Shown piece after piece: positions 1-6,155 of a stretch of 7,298 bases of DNA. This DNA is from Pseudomonadota bacterium (GTDB lineage Bacteria; Pseudomonadota; Alphaproteobacteria; Rhizobiales; Devosiaceae). Under the pieces are notes generated by a model. That model was not told the origin of the DNA. It saw only the letters and a program-made list of their open reading frames with translations, and did not search any database. The stretch lies in NCBI GenBank assembly GCA_023436745.1, contig JAEZHZ010000254.1, positions 1-7,298 on the forward strand, given 5' to 3'. A program made the position numbers and the translations under genes. The stretch's first letter is position 1; the number at the start of each line of letters is the position of its first letter.

Positions 1-525
1 GCGCAGCAGCAGGTTGCGCCAACCCGCCATGTCATCCGGCCGGGCCTGCCGGAAGCCGGGACTGAACCAACGCTCCATGATGCCGTCAGCGATCGAGGCC
101 ATGCCGCCGCTCGTCACCGTCGACATCCGGGCGTCCCAGAAACGGGCGTCGCCGATACGTGATGCGGTATCGCAAAGCACGAGGCCGGCCAGCCGCTGAG
201 GGGAACGGAGGGCCAGTCCCTGGGCGATGAGGCCGCCCACCGACACGCCCACGAGCACAGCCCGCCTGCAGCCGGTGCGATCGAGGAGCCCCTCGAGATC
301 ATCGAGATGGTCATCGAGGCTGTAGTCGCCTGTAGGCGTGTCGCTCAAACCATGCCCGCGCTTGTCGTAGGTCAGGCAACGATAGCGACCGGTAAAGTGC
401 CGCACCGTTTCGTCCCAGATACGCGCGTCGGTACCGAGCGAATTGACGAAGACCAGCGCCGGTCCATCGGATGGTCCCGCCAGGTCGTAGTGCAGAACGA
501 TGTCATTGATGCGCGCAAAGGCCAT
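1..525 (-). CDS. pcaD: 3-oxoadipate enol-lactonase PcaD, N-terminal part (cut by window edge)
   Basis: Reading from an ATG at 525 down to base 1, the minus strand is open for 175 codons with no stop, so the 3' end lies outside the window. The product begins MAFARINDIVLHYDLAGPSD and is an alpha/beta-hydrolase. Visible landmarks are an NSLGTD stretch at about residues 28-33 (oxyanion-hole region), YDKRGHGLSD at 53-62, and the nucleophile elbow GVSVG at 93-97 with Ser95. The order and wording match PcaD, which hydrolyses 3-oxoadipate enol-lactone to 3-oxoadipate in cytoplasmic protocatechuate catabolism. The catalytic Asp and His would lie in the missing part. A purine-rich GGGAGAGG sits just upstream of the ATG and supports this start. 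The gene is divergent from pcaQ, as in rhizobia, where pcaDCHGB follows; that would place pcaC and the dioxygenase genes beyond the left edge (inference). Another enol-lactonase-like hydrolase is possible but less likely given the neighbour. Confidence 0.9.
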   Translation of the reverse strand, partial: MAFARINDIVLHYDLAGPSDGPALVFVNSLGTDARIWDETVRHFTGRYRCLTYDKRGHGLSDTPTGDYSLDDHLDDLEGLLDRTGCRRAVLVGVSVGGLIAQGLALRSPQRLAGLVLCDTASRIGDARFWDARMSTVTSGGMASIADGIMERWFSPGFRQARPDDMAGWRNLLLR

Positions 526-595
526 GCGTCCTCTCCCGGAGAGCGATCTACAGGGATGGAACCGGCGCTGTAAAATGATATGTCCGTGGCAGAGC

Positions 596-611
596 ATAAC
601 CTTCAAGTTAT
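596..611. promoter_or_regulatory. Candidate PcaQ operator between pcaD and pcaQ
   Basis: The sequence ATAACCTTCAAGTTAT holds perfect 5-bp inverted arms, ATAAC and GTTAT, separated by 6 bp. It fits the T-N11-A pattern of LysR sites. It also resembles the box reported for Sinorhizobium PcaQ (ATAACC-N4-GGTTAA as I recall it). It lies 70 bp from the pcaD start and 62 bp from the pcaQ start, so it could serve both divergent genes. A lone ATAACC half-site recurs at 659-664, against the pcaQ ribosome binding site. On the minus strand a TATCAT hexamer at 580-575 could be the pcaD -10, with the -35 overlapping this box as in an activator-dependent promoter; that part is weak. Confidence 0.72.
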
Positions 612-673
612 TCTAGCGCATAAGGCAACCGCCAGCTGGCGGAACTGCACCGCGACATATAACCGGAAGCCAC

Positions 674-1609
674 ATGAGCAAGCGCATCATCGATCCACGT
701 ATCCGCCTGCGGCACATCCTGTGCTTTCTGGAAGTGGCACAGATGCGCTCCATGGCCGGTGCCGCCGCCGCGCTCAACATCAGCCAGCCCGCGGCCACCA
801 AGACCATACAGGAACTGGAGAGCCTGCTCGGCGAGCCATTGTTCGACCGGAGCCGCCGGCGGCTGTCCCTGACGACGTTCGGCGAGATCTTCCTGCGCTA
901 CGCCTCGACCAGCGTTGCGGCGCTGCGTCAGGGCATAGATGCAGCAAAGGGCGTGGCGGACACCGCCGTCGTGCGGATCGGAGCCCTGCCGACCGTCTCC
1001 GCCCGGATCCTGCCCGAGGCCGTCTGCACAATCTGGGAAGAGAAGTCCGGCGTCACGACGCGCATCATCACCGGCCCAAACGGGTATCTACTGTCGCTGC
1101 TGCGCACCGGAGACGTGGACATCGTCATCGGGCGGATGGCCGAGCCGAACGCCATGGCCGGTCTCGCCTTCGAACATCTCTACTCCGAGCGGGTGGTCCT
1201 GGTGGTCCGGCCCGGCCATCCGGTGCTGGCGGAGGCAGATTTCAACCTGAGGATGCTGGAGGGTTACCAGACCATCATGCCGACGCCGGACTCGGTGATC
1301 CGCCCCGTGGTGGAGCGCATTCTTTTGTCCCACGGCGTGACACAGCCCCGGAACGAAATCCAGACCGTCTCAAACGCTTTCGGCCGCTCCTATGTCCGCC
1401 AGACCGATGCCATATGGATCATCTCGGAGGGTGTGGTGGCCAATGACCTGGCCGAGGGGCAACTCGTGGTGCTGCCGGTCGATACCAGCGAGACCATCGG
1501 TCCTGTGGGCTTCACGACCCGGATCGACACGGCACCCAGCCTTGCCGCAACCGGGGTGATGCAGGCGGTGCGTACGGTTGCGGACCGGTACCGGTCGGAA
1601 GGTCTCTAG
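674..1609 (+). CDS. pcaQ: LysR-family transcriptional activator PcaQ
   Basis: This 311-residue protein has the usual LysR length and layout. The N-terminal winged helix-turn-helix spans about residues 10-70 (RLRHILCFLEVAQMRSMAGA, then AAALNISQPAATKTIQELES and the wing near FDRSRRRLSLT). A co-inducer binding domain fills roughly 95-300, with RIGALPTVSARILPEA opening it and HLYSERVVLVVRPGHP inside. The PcaQ/GbpR-like helix sequence, together with divergence from pcaD, identifies it as PcaQ, a cytoplasmic activator of pcaDCHGB. In related bacteria it responds to beta-carboxy-muconate-type pathway intermediates (family knowledge). A GGAAG ribosome binding site at 665-669 lies 4 nt before the ATG. 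The likely operator is at 596-611 and autoregulation is probable. The gene ends only 19 bp from the convergent end of the dehydroshikimate dehydratase gene. The main alternative is another LysR of the same subgroup, such as a GbpR homologue. Confidence 0.88.
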   Translation: MSKRIIDPRIRLRHILCFLEVAQMRSMAGAAAALNISQPAATKTIQELESLLGEPLFDRSRRRLSLTTFGEIFLRYASTSVAALRQGIDAAKGVADTAVVRIGALPTVSARILPEAVCTIWEEKSGVTTRIITGPNGYLLSLLRTGDVDIVIGRMAEPNAMAGLAFEHLYSERVVLVVRPGHPVLAEADFNLRMLEGYQTIMPTPDSVIRPVVERILLSHGVTQPRNEIQTVSNAFGRSYVRQTDAIWIISEGVVANDLAEGQLVVLPVDTSETIGPVGFTTRIDTAPSLAATGVMQAVRTVADRYRSEGL

Positions 1610-1628
1610 CGCAGGTGGCGACCGAGGG

Positions 1629-3521
1629 CTATTGCCGCGGAATCGATGGGGGGCGGATGGAGCGCCGTTGCGCCGCGATGCGGAAAGGGGCGTTGACGGC
1701 CCCATAGCCCGCATACTGGCCGGTGCGCTGCACGACCTCGAAGAAGAAGCCGTCGTTGAAATTGGCGGAGTAGAGCTGGAAGTACTCTCCGTTGGCATCC
1801 CGGTCGTAGAGAATGTCGAGGTCCCGCAGCCGGCTGATCAGGCCGGGATCGAGGCCGAGCCTGGCCTGCAAGTCATCGTAGTAGTTGGGTGAAATCTCGA
1901 GCGTCTGGAAACCGTTGCGCCTCAAGGTCTCGGCGCTGAGGAAGATGTCAGAGGACGCGAAGGCGAGGTGCTGGACACTGGAGCCAAAGGTCTCGCTGAT
2001 GAAGTGGCCCGCGAGGGTCCGATGGTTCTCGGCGCCGTTGAGGGTCAGCCGCAGGGTGCCCCCAGTGTTTTCGATGACCTGGCTGCGGACGAGGCCAGAG
2101 GGATCTATGACGTCCACCATGGGGCCCTTGTCGACCACGAATATGGACCGGTAGAACAGGATCCAGGTGAGCATCTCCTCATAGTTCATCGTCTGGGCGA
2201 CGTGGTCGAAATGGGTCAGCCCCGCACCGGTGCCGCTGGCGGCGGATCCGTCCGGCTCGAACTCGACATCCCATACCCTGGCGAGGTCGGACGTATCGTC
2301 GAGGAAGTAGATGACGCCCCCGCCCACGCCACGAATGGCGGGAATGGTCAGTTCCCCCGGATTGACGCGCTGGGCGAATGGCTGCGCCCCGAGGGACTTC
2401 GCCCGCGCCAGCGTACCGGCGGCGTCCTGAACGCGCAGGCCCATGGCGTAGGCGGAGGTACCGTGGGCGAGATATGCCGCGTGGGCGAGGCCGTCACGCT
2501 CGGTGTTGATGACGATGTTGATGCTGCCCTGGGTGAACCGCTCGACGTTCTTGCTCCTGTGCCTGCCGGTCCGCGCAAATCCCAGTTGCACGAGGATGGT
2601 CCGGAGCGCCTCGGCCTCGGTCTCGTCGGCCGTGAACTCGATGAAGGACACTCCATCCACTTCGACCCGCGGGGGCAGGCGCGGCGCCTGTGGCACCAGC
2701 ACCGGCTCGACCTCGCGAACCTGATCCATCAGGAAGACCAGGGAACGGTGGCCGTCCTGCGCTATGGTGCGGGGCGATCCGGAGCGGAACTGGTCGTTGA
2801 AGATCTCGAGCGACAAGGGACCATCGTAGCCAGTGGCCGCGAGGGCCCGGGCGAACTCCAGCACCGGCAGATCCCCCTGCCCCGGCATGTTGCGGAAGTG
2901 GCGGCTCCAGTACAGGAGGTCCATGTCCAGCGCCGGCGCATCGGCGAGTTGGACGATGAAGATCTTGTCCCCGGGAATGGCGCGGATGGTTTCGGACGAG
3001 ATGCGCCGGGAGAGGGTGTGGAAGCTGTCGAGGATGAGGCCGACATTGGGGTGATCGGCACGGCGCACGATCTCCCAGGCGTCGCGATGGTCGTTGACAT
3101 GGCGCCCCCAGGCGAGCGCCTCGTAGCCGACGCGGAGGCCGCGGCGCTCGGCGCGTTCGCCCAACTCCCGGAAGTCTGCCGCCGCTCGATCGATGCCGCC
3201 CAGCGAGGCCGGCGCGACGCTTGAACACACCAGCACGAGGGGAGCACCCAACTGCTCCATGAGGTCGAACTTGCGTTCGGCGCGGTCGAAAGCCTGGGTT
3301 CGATGGGGCTCGGGCAGGCCCTCGAAATCCCGAAACGGCTGGAACAGCGTAACCTCCAGCCCGAGATCCTCGACCATGCGGCGGACTTCGGCAGGGCTGC
3401 GGTCGAAGGCGAGGAGGTCGTTCTCGAAAATCTCGACGCCATCGAAACCGGCGGCGGCGATGGCCTCCAGCTTTTCACGCAGGTCGCCGCTGATCGAAAC
3501 GGTGGCTATCGAGGTTTTCAC
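1629..3521 (-). CDS. quiC: Two-domain 3-dehydroshikimate dehydratase (QuiC1 type, HPPD-like C-terminal domain)
   Basis: This cytoplasmic enzyme converts 3-dehydroshikimate to protocatechuate, linking quinate/shikimate breakdown to the beta-ketoadipate pathway. I place the start at the GTG at 3521, preceded by AGGAGG 4 nt upstream, giving 630 residues. The longer open frame to 3578 runs back through the operator and -10, so it is rejected. Residues 1-270 form a sugar-phosphate-isomerase-like TIM barrel. Metal and acid-base candidates are E134 (GYEALAW), D165 and H168 (LILDSFHTL), Q191 (FIVQLADAP) and E239 (LSLEIFN). I recall the same numbering for the Pseudomonas putida QuiC1 metal site, which supports the chosen start. 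Residues 290-630 are a 4-hydroxyphenylpyruvate-dioxygenase-like double VOC domain with an apparently intact facial triad: H440 (HFDHVAQTM), H518 (SVQHLAF) and E595 (FFFEVVQR). Known fusions of this type act as dehydratases, and the dioxygenase-like half is thought not to be a true HPPD. The gene has its own promoter and TetR operator. Confidence 0.92.
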   Translation of the reverse strand: MKTSIATVSISGDLREKLEAIAAAGFDGVEIFENDLLAFDRSPAEVRRMVEDLGLEVTLFQPFRDFEGLPEPHRTQAFDRAERKFDLMEQLGAPLVLVCSSVAPASLGGIDRAAADFRELGERAERRGLRVGYEALAWGRHVNDHRDAWEIVRRADHPNVGLILDSFHTLSRRISSETIRAIPGDKIFIVQLADAPALDMDLLYWSRHFRNMPGQGDLPVLEFARALAATGYDGPLSLEIFNDQFRSGSPRTIAQDGHRSLVFLMDQVREVEPVLVPQAPRLPPRVEVDGVSFIEFTADETEAEALRTILVQLGFARTGRHRSKNVERFTQGSINIVINTERDGLAHAAYLAHGTSAYAMGLRVQDAAGTLARAKSLGAQPFAQRVNPGELTIPAIRGVGGGVIYFLDDTSDLARVWDVEFEPDGSAASGTGAGLTHFDHVAQTMNYEEMLTWILFYRSIFVVDKGPMVDVIDPSGLVRSQVIENTGGTLRLTLNGAENHRTLAGHFISETFGSSVQHLAFASSDIFLSAETLRRNGFQTLEISPNYYDDLQARLGLDPGLISRLRDLDILYDRDANGEYFQLYSANFNDGFFFEVVQRTGQYAGYGAVNAPFRIAAQRRSIRPPSIPRQ

Positions 3522-3530
3522 TTCGCCTCC

Positions 3531-3550
3531 TGAACGAACTAGTTCGTACA
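3531..3550. promoter_or_regulatory. TetR operator copy 1, in front of quiC
   Basis: The site is TGAACGAACTAGTTCGTACA. Its core ACGAACTAGTTCGT (3534-3547) is a perfect 14-bp palindrome, and the outer TG and CA also pair, with one mismatch between them. It begins directly beside the quiC ribosome binding site and ends on the -10 hexamer, so a bound repressor would cover the probable transcription start. Copy 3 (6162-6181) matches it at 19 of 20 positions and copy 2 (4353-4372) at 17 of 20. Confidence 0.8.
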
Positions 3551-3578
3551 TAGTATGAGCGTATGATCTCACGGTCAA
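3550..3578 (-). promoter_or_regulatory. Sigma-70-like promoter of quiC
   Basis: On the minus strand a TTGACC -35 element (3578-3573) is followed by a 17-bp spacer and a TACTAT -10 element (3555-3550). Transcription would start near 3543, inside the operator, leaving a leader of only about 20 nt before the GTG start codon. This gives quiC its own promoter apart from the upstream, same-strand tetR gene. Confidence 0.65.
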
Positions 3579-3628
3579 CGGAGCAGCACGAAGCCGAAAC
3601 TCCGCGCGGGACGACGGTGCTGGGGGCG

Positions 3629-4318
3629 CTAGGTGCCCGACGCGAGGGCTTCGGGCTTCGCGACGAAACGCAGCACCATCTCCACCGTGTTCGCCTTCAG
3701 GCGCTTCTGAGCATCCTCGGCCCCGAAATCCCGGTCGAAGAGCTTCGAGAACGTCGCCCGGTTGGACACGTTGAAGAAACAGAGAGCGCTGATCTGCCAG
3801 TGGATTTCCAGCGGGTCGAGGTCCTCCCGGAACAGTCCTTCGGCGACGCCACGATCATAGATGTCCCGGATATGAGCGATCGCGGTTACGTTGAGGTCCC
3901 GCACGACGCTCGAACGCGCCAGGTACTGGCCGTGATGGATATTCTCGATCATGACCATGCGGATGAAGTCCTCATGAGCGTGGTGGTGCTCGAAGGTGAA
4001 CTCCACCAGACGCTTGAGACCGTCGATCGGCGACAGGCCCTCGATGTCGAGCTCGGCTTCACCCGAGCGCACTTCGGCATAGGCGTTCTCAAGGGCGCTG
4101 AGATACAGCCCTTCCTTGTCTCCAAAGTAATAGTAGATCATCCGCTTGGATGCGCGCGTCTTGGCGGCGATCTCATCGATGCGGGCACCGGACAACCCGT
4201 TTAAGGCGAACTCCTGGCTCGCCACCTCGATGATGTTCTTGCGCGTGCCTTCGGGATCCTGCTGCCGGGTGGTCGCCTTTGCCGGAGTACTGGCCAGTCG
4301 CGTGTCAGATCTCGCCAT
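3629..4318 (-). CDS. TetR-family repressor, probable regulator of the shikimate/quinate cluster
   Basis: This 229-residue protein has a standard TetR DNA-binding domain at about residues 24-72 (EGTRKNIIEVASQEFALNG, then ARIDEIAAKTRASKRMIYYY and FGDKEGLYL). An all-helical ligand and dimer domain fills the rest, including HHHAHEDFIRMVMIENIHHG. The family usually represses transcription until a small molecule binds. The ATG at 4318 has GGAGG ten bases upstream, a slightly long spacing. It lies upstream of quiC on the same strand, with 107 bp between them, and divergent from the dehydrogenase. The three matching operators at 3531-3550, 4353-4372 and 6162-6181 make it the best candidate to bind them and to repress itself. 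The inducer is not deducible; a pathway compound such as shikimate, dehydroshikimate or protocatechuate is likely (inference). I do not recognise a named orthologue. Confidence 0.88.
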   Translation of the reverse strand: MARSDTRLASTPAKATTRQQDPEGTRKNIIEVASQEFALNGLSGARIDEIAAKTRASKRMIYYYFGDKEGLYLSALENAYAEVRSGEAELDIEGLSPIDGLKRLVEFTFEHHHAHEDFIRMVMIENIHHGQYLARSSVVRDLNVTAIAHIRDIYDRGVAEGLFREDLDPLEIHWQISALCFFNVSNRATFSKLFDRDFGAEDAQKRLKANTVEMVLRFVAKPEALASGT

Positions 4319-4347
4319 GTACGATCGGCCTCCGTGCAGCCCCCGAA

Positions 4348-4376
4348 TTGACTAAACTAACCAGTTCGTACATTGT
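4348..4376 (+). promoter_or_regulatory. Candidate promoter of the shikimate/quinate dehydrogenase gene
   Basis: TTGACT at 4348-4353 matches the -35 consensus at five of six positions. The -10 is weaker: either CATTGT at 4371-4376 with a 17-bp spacer, or TACATT at 4369-4374 with a 15-bp spacer. The spacer is filled by TetR operator copy 2. Transcription from here would give a leader of about 90 nt before the proposed TTG start. The promoter of the divergent tetR gene must lie in the same interval but I cannot place it with confidence. Confidence 0.5.
4353..4372. promoter_or_regulatory. TetR operator copy 2, tetR / dehydrogenase divergent region
   Basis: The site is TAAACTAACCAGTTCGTACA. The right half AGTTCGTACA is identical to the other two copies. 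The left half is degenerate, matching 6 of 10 positions of the perfect complement of the right half. It is the weakest copy and may be bound less tightly, which would suit a shared autoregulatory site. A further partial half-site, TGTACGATCG, begins at 4318 and touches the tetR start codon. Confidence 0.68.
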
Positions 4377-4470
4377 GGGGCAAATCGCGCGATCCCCTTT
4401 TAGCGGCGTGCCGAACACGAAAACAAGAGCGGAGGGCCTCCAGCGCCGCCCGCCCCGGAGAGCCGCAGCC

Positions 4471-5391
4471 TTGTCCAGTCAAGCCGATCGCGTCCAAAGT
4501 GCCCTGAGGCGCCTGGAAAGTGAACGATCGACTCAGGCCACGGGGGATGGAGGCATCCGCATCGGCCTGGTCGGCAGGGGCATCAGCGCTTCGCTCACGC
4601 CCATCATGCATGAACAGGAGGGGCGCCGGCTGGGTCTCTTCTACCGCTATGACCTAGTGGATTTCGACCGGCTCGAACTCGAGGACACCGATCTCGCGAT
4701 GATGCTCGACGCCGTGTACCAGCGGGGCTTCAGGGGCATCAACGTCACCTTTCCGTTCAAGCAGGCCATCATTCCCCATCTGGACGACCTGGAGGCGAGT
4801 GCCGCGGCTGTGGGCGCGGTCAACACCGTTGTTTTCGATCCTGCGCGCCGGATCGGTCACAATACGGACTGCTTCGGCTTTGCTGAGAGCCTTCGTCGCG
4901 GACTTGGTGCGGTGCCACTGGACCGTGTCGTACAGATCGGGGCCGGGGGCGCAGGTGCGGCCGTGGCCCAGGCGCTCGCTGAGCTGGGAGCGCGGCAACT
5001 CGACGTGGTCGATGTCGATGGACAGCGTGCCGAAGCACTTGCCCTACGGGTGGCGGCGGCCAACGGCATTGATGTGCGCAGCTACACGCCGGACCAGTTG
5101 GCCGAACTCGTGCCCTCAGCCTCGGGCATGGTCAACGCCACGCCCGTCGGCATGGACAAGCTGCCGGGCCTCCCCGTCGATACGGCTCTGCTGAACGGGA
5201 GCCATTGGGTGGCCGATATCGTCTATTTTCCCCGGGAAACAGAGTTGATCCGGCGCGCCCGCGAGATCGGCTGCAGTGTGCTGCCGGGCGGAGGCATGGC
5301 GGTGTTCCAGGCGGTGCGGGCATTTGCGCTGTTCTCCGGCATTGAGCCGGACAGTGCGCACATGTCAAAGACGTTTGCCGCCTATGCCTGA
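4471..5391 (+). CDS. aroE: Shikimate/quinate dehydrogenase, NAD-type catabolic class
   Basis: The enzyme oxidises shikimate to 3-dehydroshikimate, or quinate to 3-dehydroquinate. No in-frame ATG lies downstream of the promoter. I choose TTG at 4471, with CGGAGAG 8 nt upstream, giving 306 residues; a GTG at 4408 would give 327 but lacks a ribosome binding site. Both exceed the roughly 280-290 usual for the family, so the first ~28 residues are uncertain. The substrate domain shows GRGISASLTPIMHE (35-48), catalytic K97 in NVTFPFK, N118 in GAVNT and D133 in HNTD. The Rossmann loop is GAGGAGAA (157-164). Strand two ends VDVDGQRA, with acids at 181 and 183 where biosynthetic AroE has an NRT-like NADP phosphate clamp, so NAD use is likely. 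Overall wording recalls Corynebacterium QsuD, so a catabolic role is favoured over aromatic amino-acid synthesis. Its last 10 bases overlap the convergent GntR gene. Confidence 0.87.
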   Translation: MSSQADRVQSALRRLESERSTQATGDGGIRIGLVGRGISASLTPIMHEQEGRRLGLFYRYDLVDFDRLELEDTDLAMMLDAVYQRGFRGINVTFPFKQAIIPHLDDLEASAAAVGAVNTVVFDPARRIGHNTDCFGFAESLRRGLGAVPLDRVVQIGAGGAGAAVAQALAELGARQLDVVDVDGQRAEALALRVAAANGIDVRSYTPDQLAELVPSASGMVNATPVGMDKLPGLPVDTALLNGSHWVADIVYFPRETELIRRAREIGCSVLPGGGMAVFQAVRAFALFSGIEPDSAHMSKTFAAYA

Positions 5392-6065
5392 GGCGTGAGC
5401 CGCCCGGTGCCGAGTACATGCTCGACGCCGCGATTGACGTGCCCGGCCAGCATGGCGAGAGCCCCCTCGACATTCCGGGCGAGGGCCAACTCGAACATTG
5501 CCCGGTGGTCGTCCACCACGCCGCCACCCCGGAAGCTCGCAGCCAGCATGTGGTATCGCAGGAAACGATCAAAGATCGCCGAATGCAGGTCGAGCAGCGC
5601 TTTCGATCCACACGCCGAGATCAGCGCATTGTGGAACTCGAAGTCATAGCGCACCCATTCCGTAGTCTGCCGGGATTCTCCCGCCAGAAGCAGCCGCTCG
5701 ATGCTCGCAAGCTTGTAGTGAGCCGCAACGACCCTGCCCTCCCATTCGAGATTGCCCTGTTCGAATGACAGGCGTAGTGCGTGGCTCTCGAGGAGCAGGC
5801 GCAGGTCGGCAATCTCCCGCAGGTCGGCGGCCGTCGCCGGAGCCACCGTGAAGCCCTTCTGACCCTCGGCAATCACCAGATCCTCGCTGGCAAGGCGGTT
5901 GAGAATCTCGCGCAATGTGCTGACGCCGGCGCCATATCGTTCGCGCATAGGTTCGAGCTTCAGCTTCTGCCCCGGAGCCAGCCGGCAGGCGATGATGTCC
6001 TGGCGGAGCCGGAGGTAGGTCTGCTCTCCGACGGTCGGCTCATTCGCGTCGATCTGGTCGCTCAC
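5382..6065 (-). CDS. GntR-family regulator, FCD (FadR-like) subgroup
   Basis: I place the start at the GTG at 6065 (VSDQIDANEPTVGEQTYLRL), with a purine-rich AGAGAAGAG upstream, giving 227 residues, a normal length for this subgroup. The open frame continues upstream to 6290 but that part runs through intergenic and operator sequence. The winged helix-turn-helix spans about residues 12-76 (LRLRQDIIACRLAPGQKL, then GVSTLREILNRLASEDLVIA and EGQKGFTVAP). The helical FCD domain spans about 80-215 and keeps the usual metal-ligand set: D141 and H145 (YDFEFHNAL), H187 (DDHRAM) and H209 (AGHV). Such proteins typically bind a carboxylate through the metal and act as repressors. Its target is unknown. 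It is divergent from the TRAP gene, so control of uptake is a reasonable guess. A TCTG-N7-CAGA near-palindrome at 6096-6110 may be its own operator. Confidence 0.86.
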   Translation of the reverse strand: MSDQIDANEPTVGEQTYLRLRQDIIACRLAPGQKLKLEPMRERYGAGVSTLREILNRLASEDLVIAEGQKGFTVAPATAADLREIADLRLLLESHALRLSFEQGNLEWEGRVVAAHYKLASIERLLLAGESRQTTEWVRYDFEFHNALISACGSKALLDLHSAIFDRFLRYHMLAASFRGGGVVDDHRAMFELALARNVEGALAMLAGHVNRGVEHVLGTGRLTPQA

Positions 6066-6095
6066 GTCAGCTCTTCTCTGGAAATGCCGAAAACA

Positions 6096-6110
6096 TCTGA
6101 TATATACAGA
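6096..6110. promoter_or_regulatory. Possible GntR-family operator near the gntR start
   Basis: TCTGATATATACAGA has complementary TCTG and CAGA arms around an AT-rich 7-bp centre, and lies 30 bp upstream of the GntR start codon in an AT-rich patch. FCD regulators often bind short palindromes close to their own promoters. The central three base pairs do not match, and the AT-rich centre could simply be part of a -10 element, so this is tentative. Confidence 0.35.
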
Positions 6111-6155
6111 AATCGATGATGAAAAAGAAGATGCCACATTCTTCCCCCCGGCACG

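Noticed and set aside
586..601. Possible sigma-54 promoter (GTGGC followed by CC) upstream of pcaQ
   Set aside because: The -12 GC dinucleotide is missing at the required spacing, and the stretch overlaps the better supported LysR box.
580..1446. Long plus-strand open frame (288 codons) overlapping pcaQ
   Set aside because: Its translation is rich in Arg, His, Pro and Gly with no domain pattern, and it shadows the clear LysR frame in high-GC DNA.
1583..1596. Perfect 14-bp palindrome GACCGGTACCGGTC near the end of pcaQ, considered as a terminator or operator
   Set aside because: It lies inside the coding sequence, has no T-run after it, and no similar copy occurs at a promoter in the window. 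It could still fold weakly at the convergent junction.
1968..3224. 418-codon plus-strand open frame antisense to quiC
   Set aside because: It mirrors the codon structure of the dehydratase gene on the other strand. It shows no recognisable domain and no good ribosome binding site.
3522..3578. Extension of the dehydratase to an upstream ATG at 3578 or 3551
   Set aside because: Those codons cover the -35, -10 and operator. The GTG at 3521 has a strong ribosome binding site and gives residue numbering that fits the known enzyme.
3563..4204. 213-codon plus-strand open frame opposite tetR
   Set aside because: It is the antisense shadow of a clear TetR gene and begins inside the quiC promoter region.
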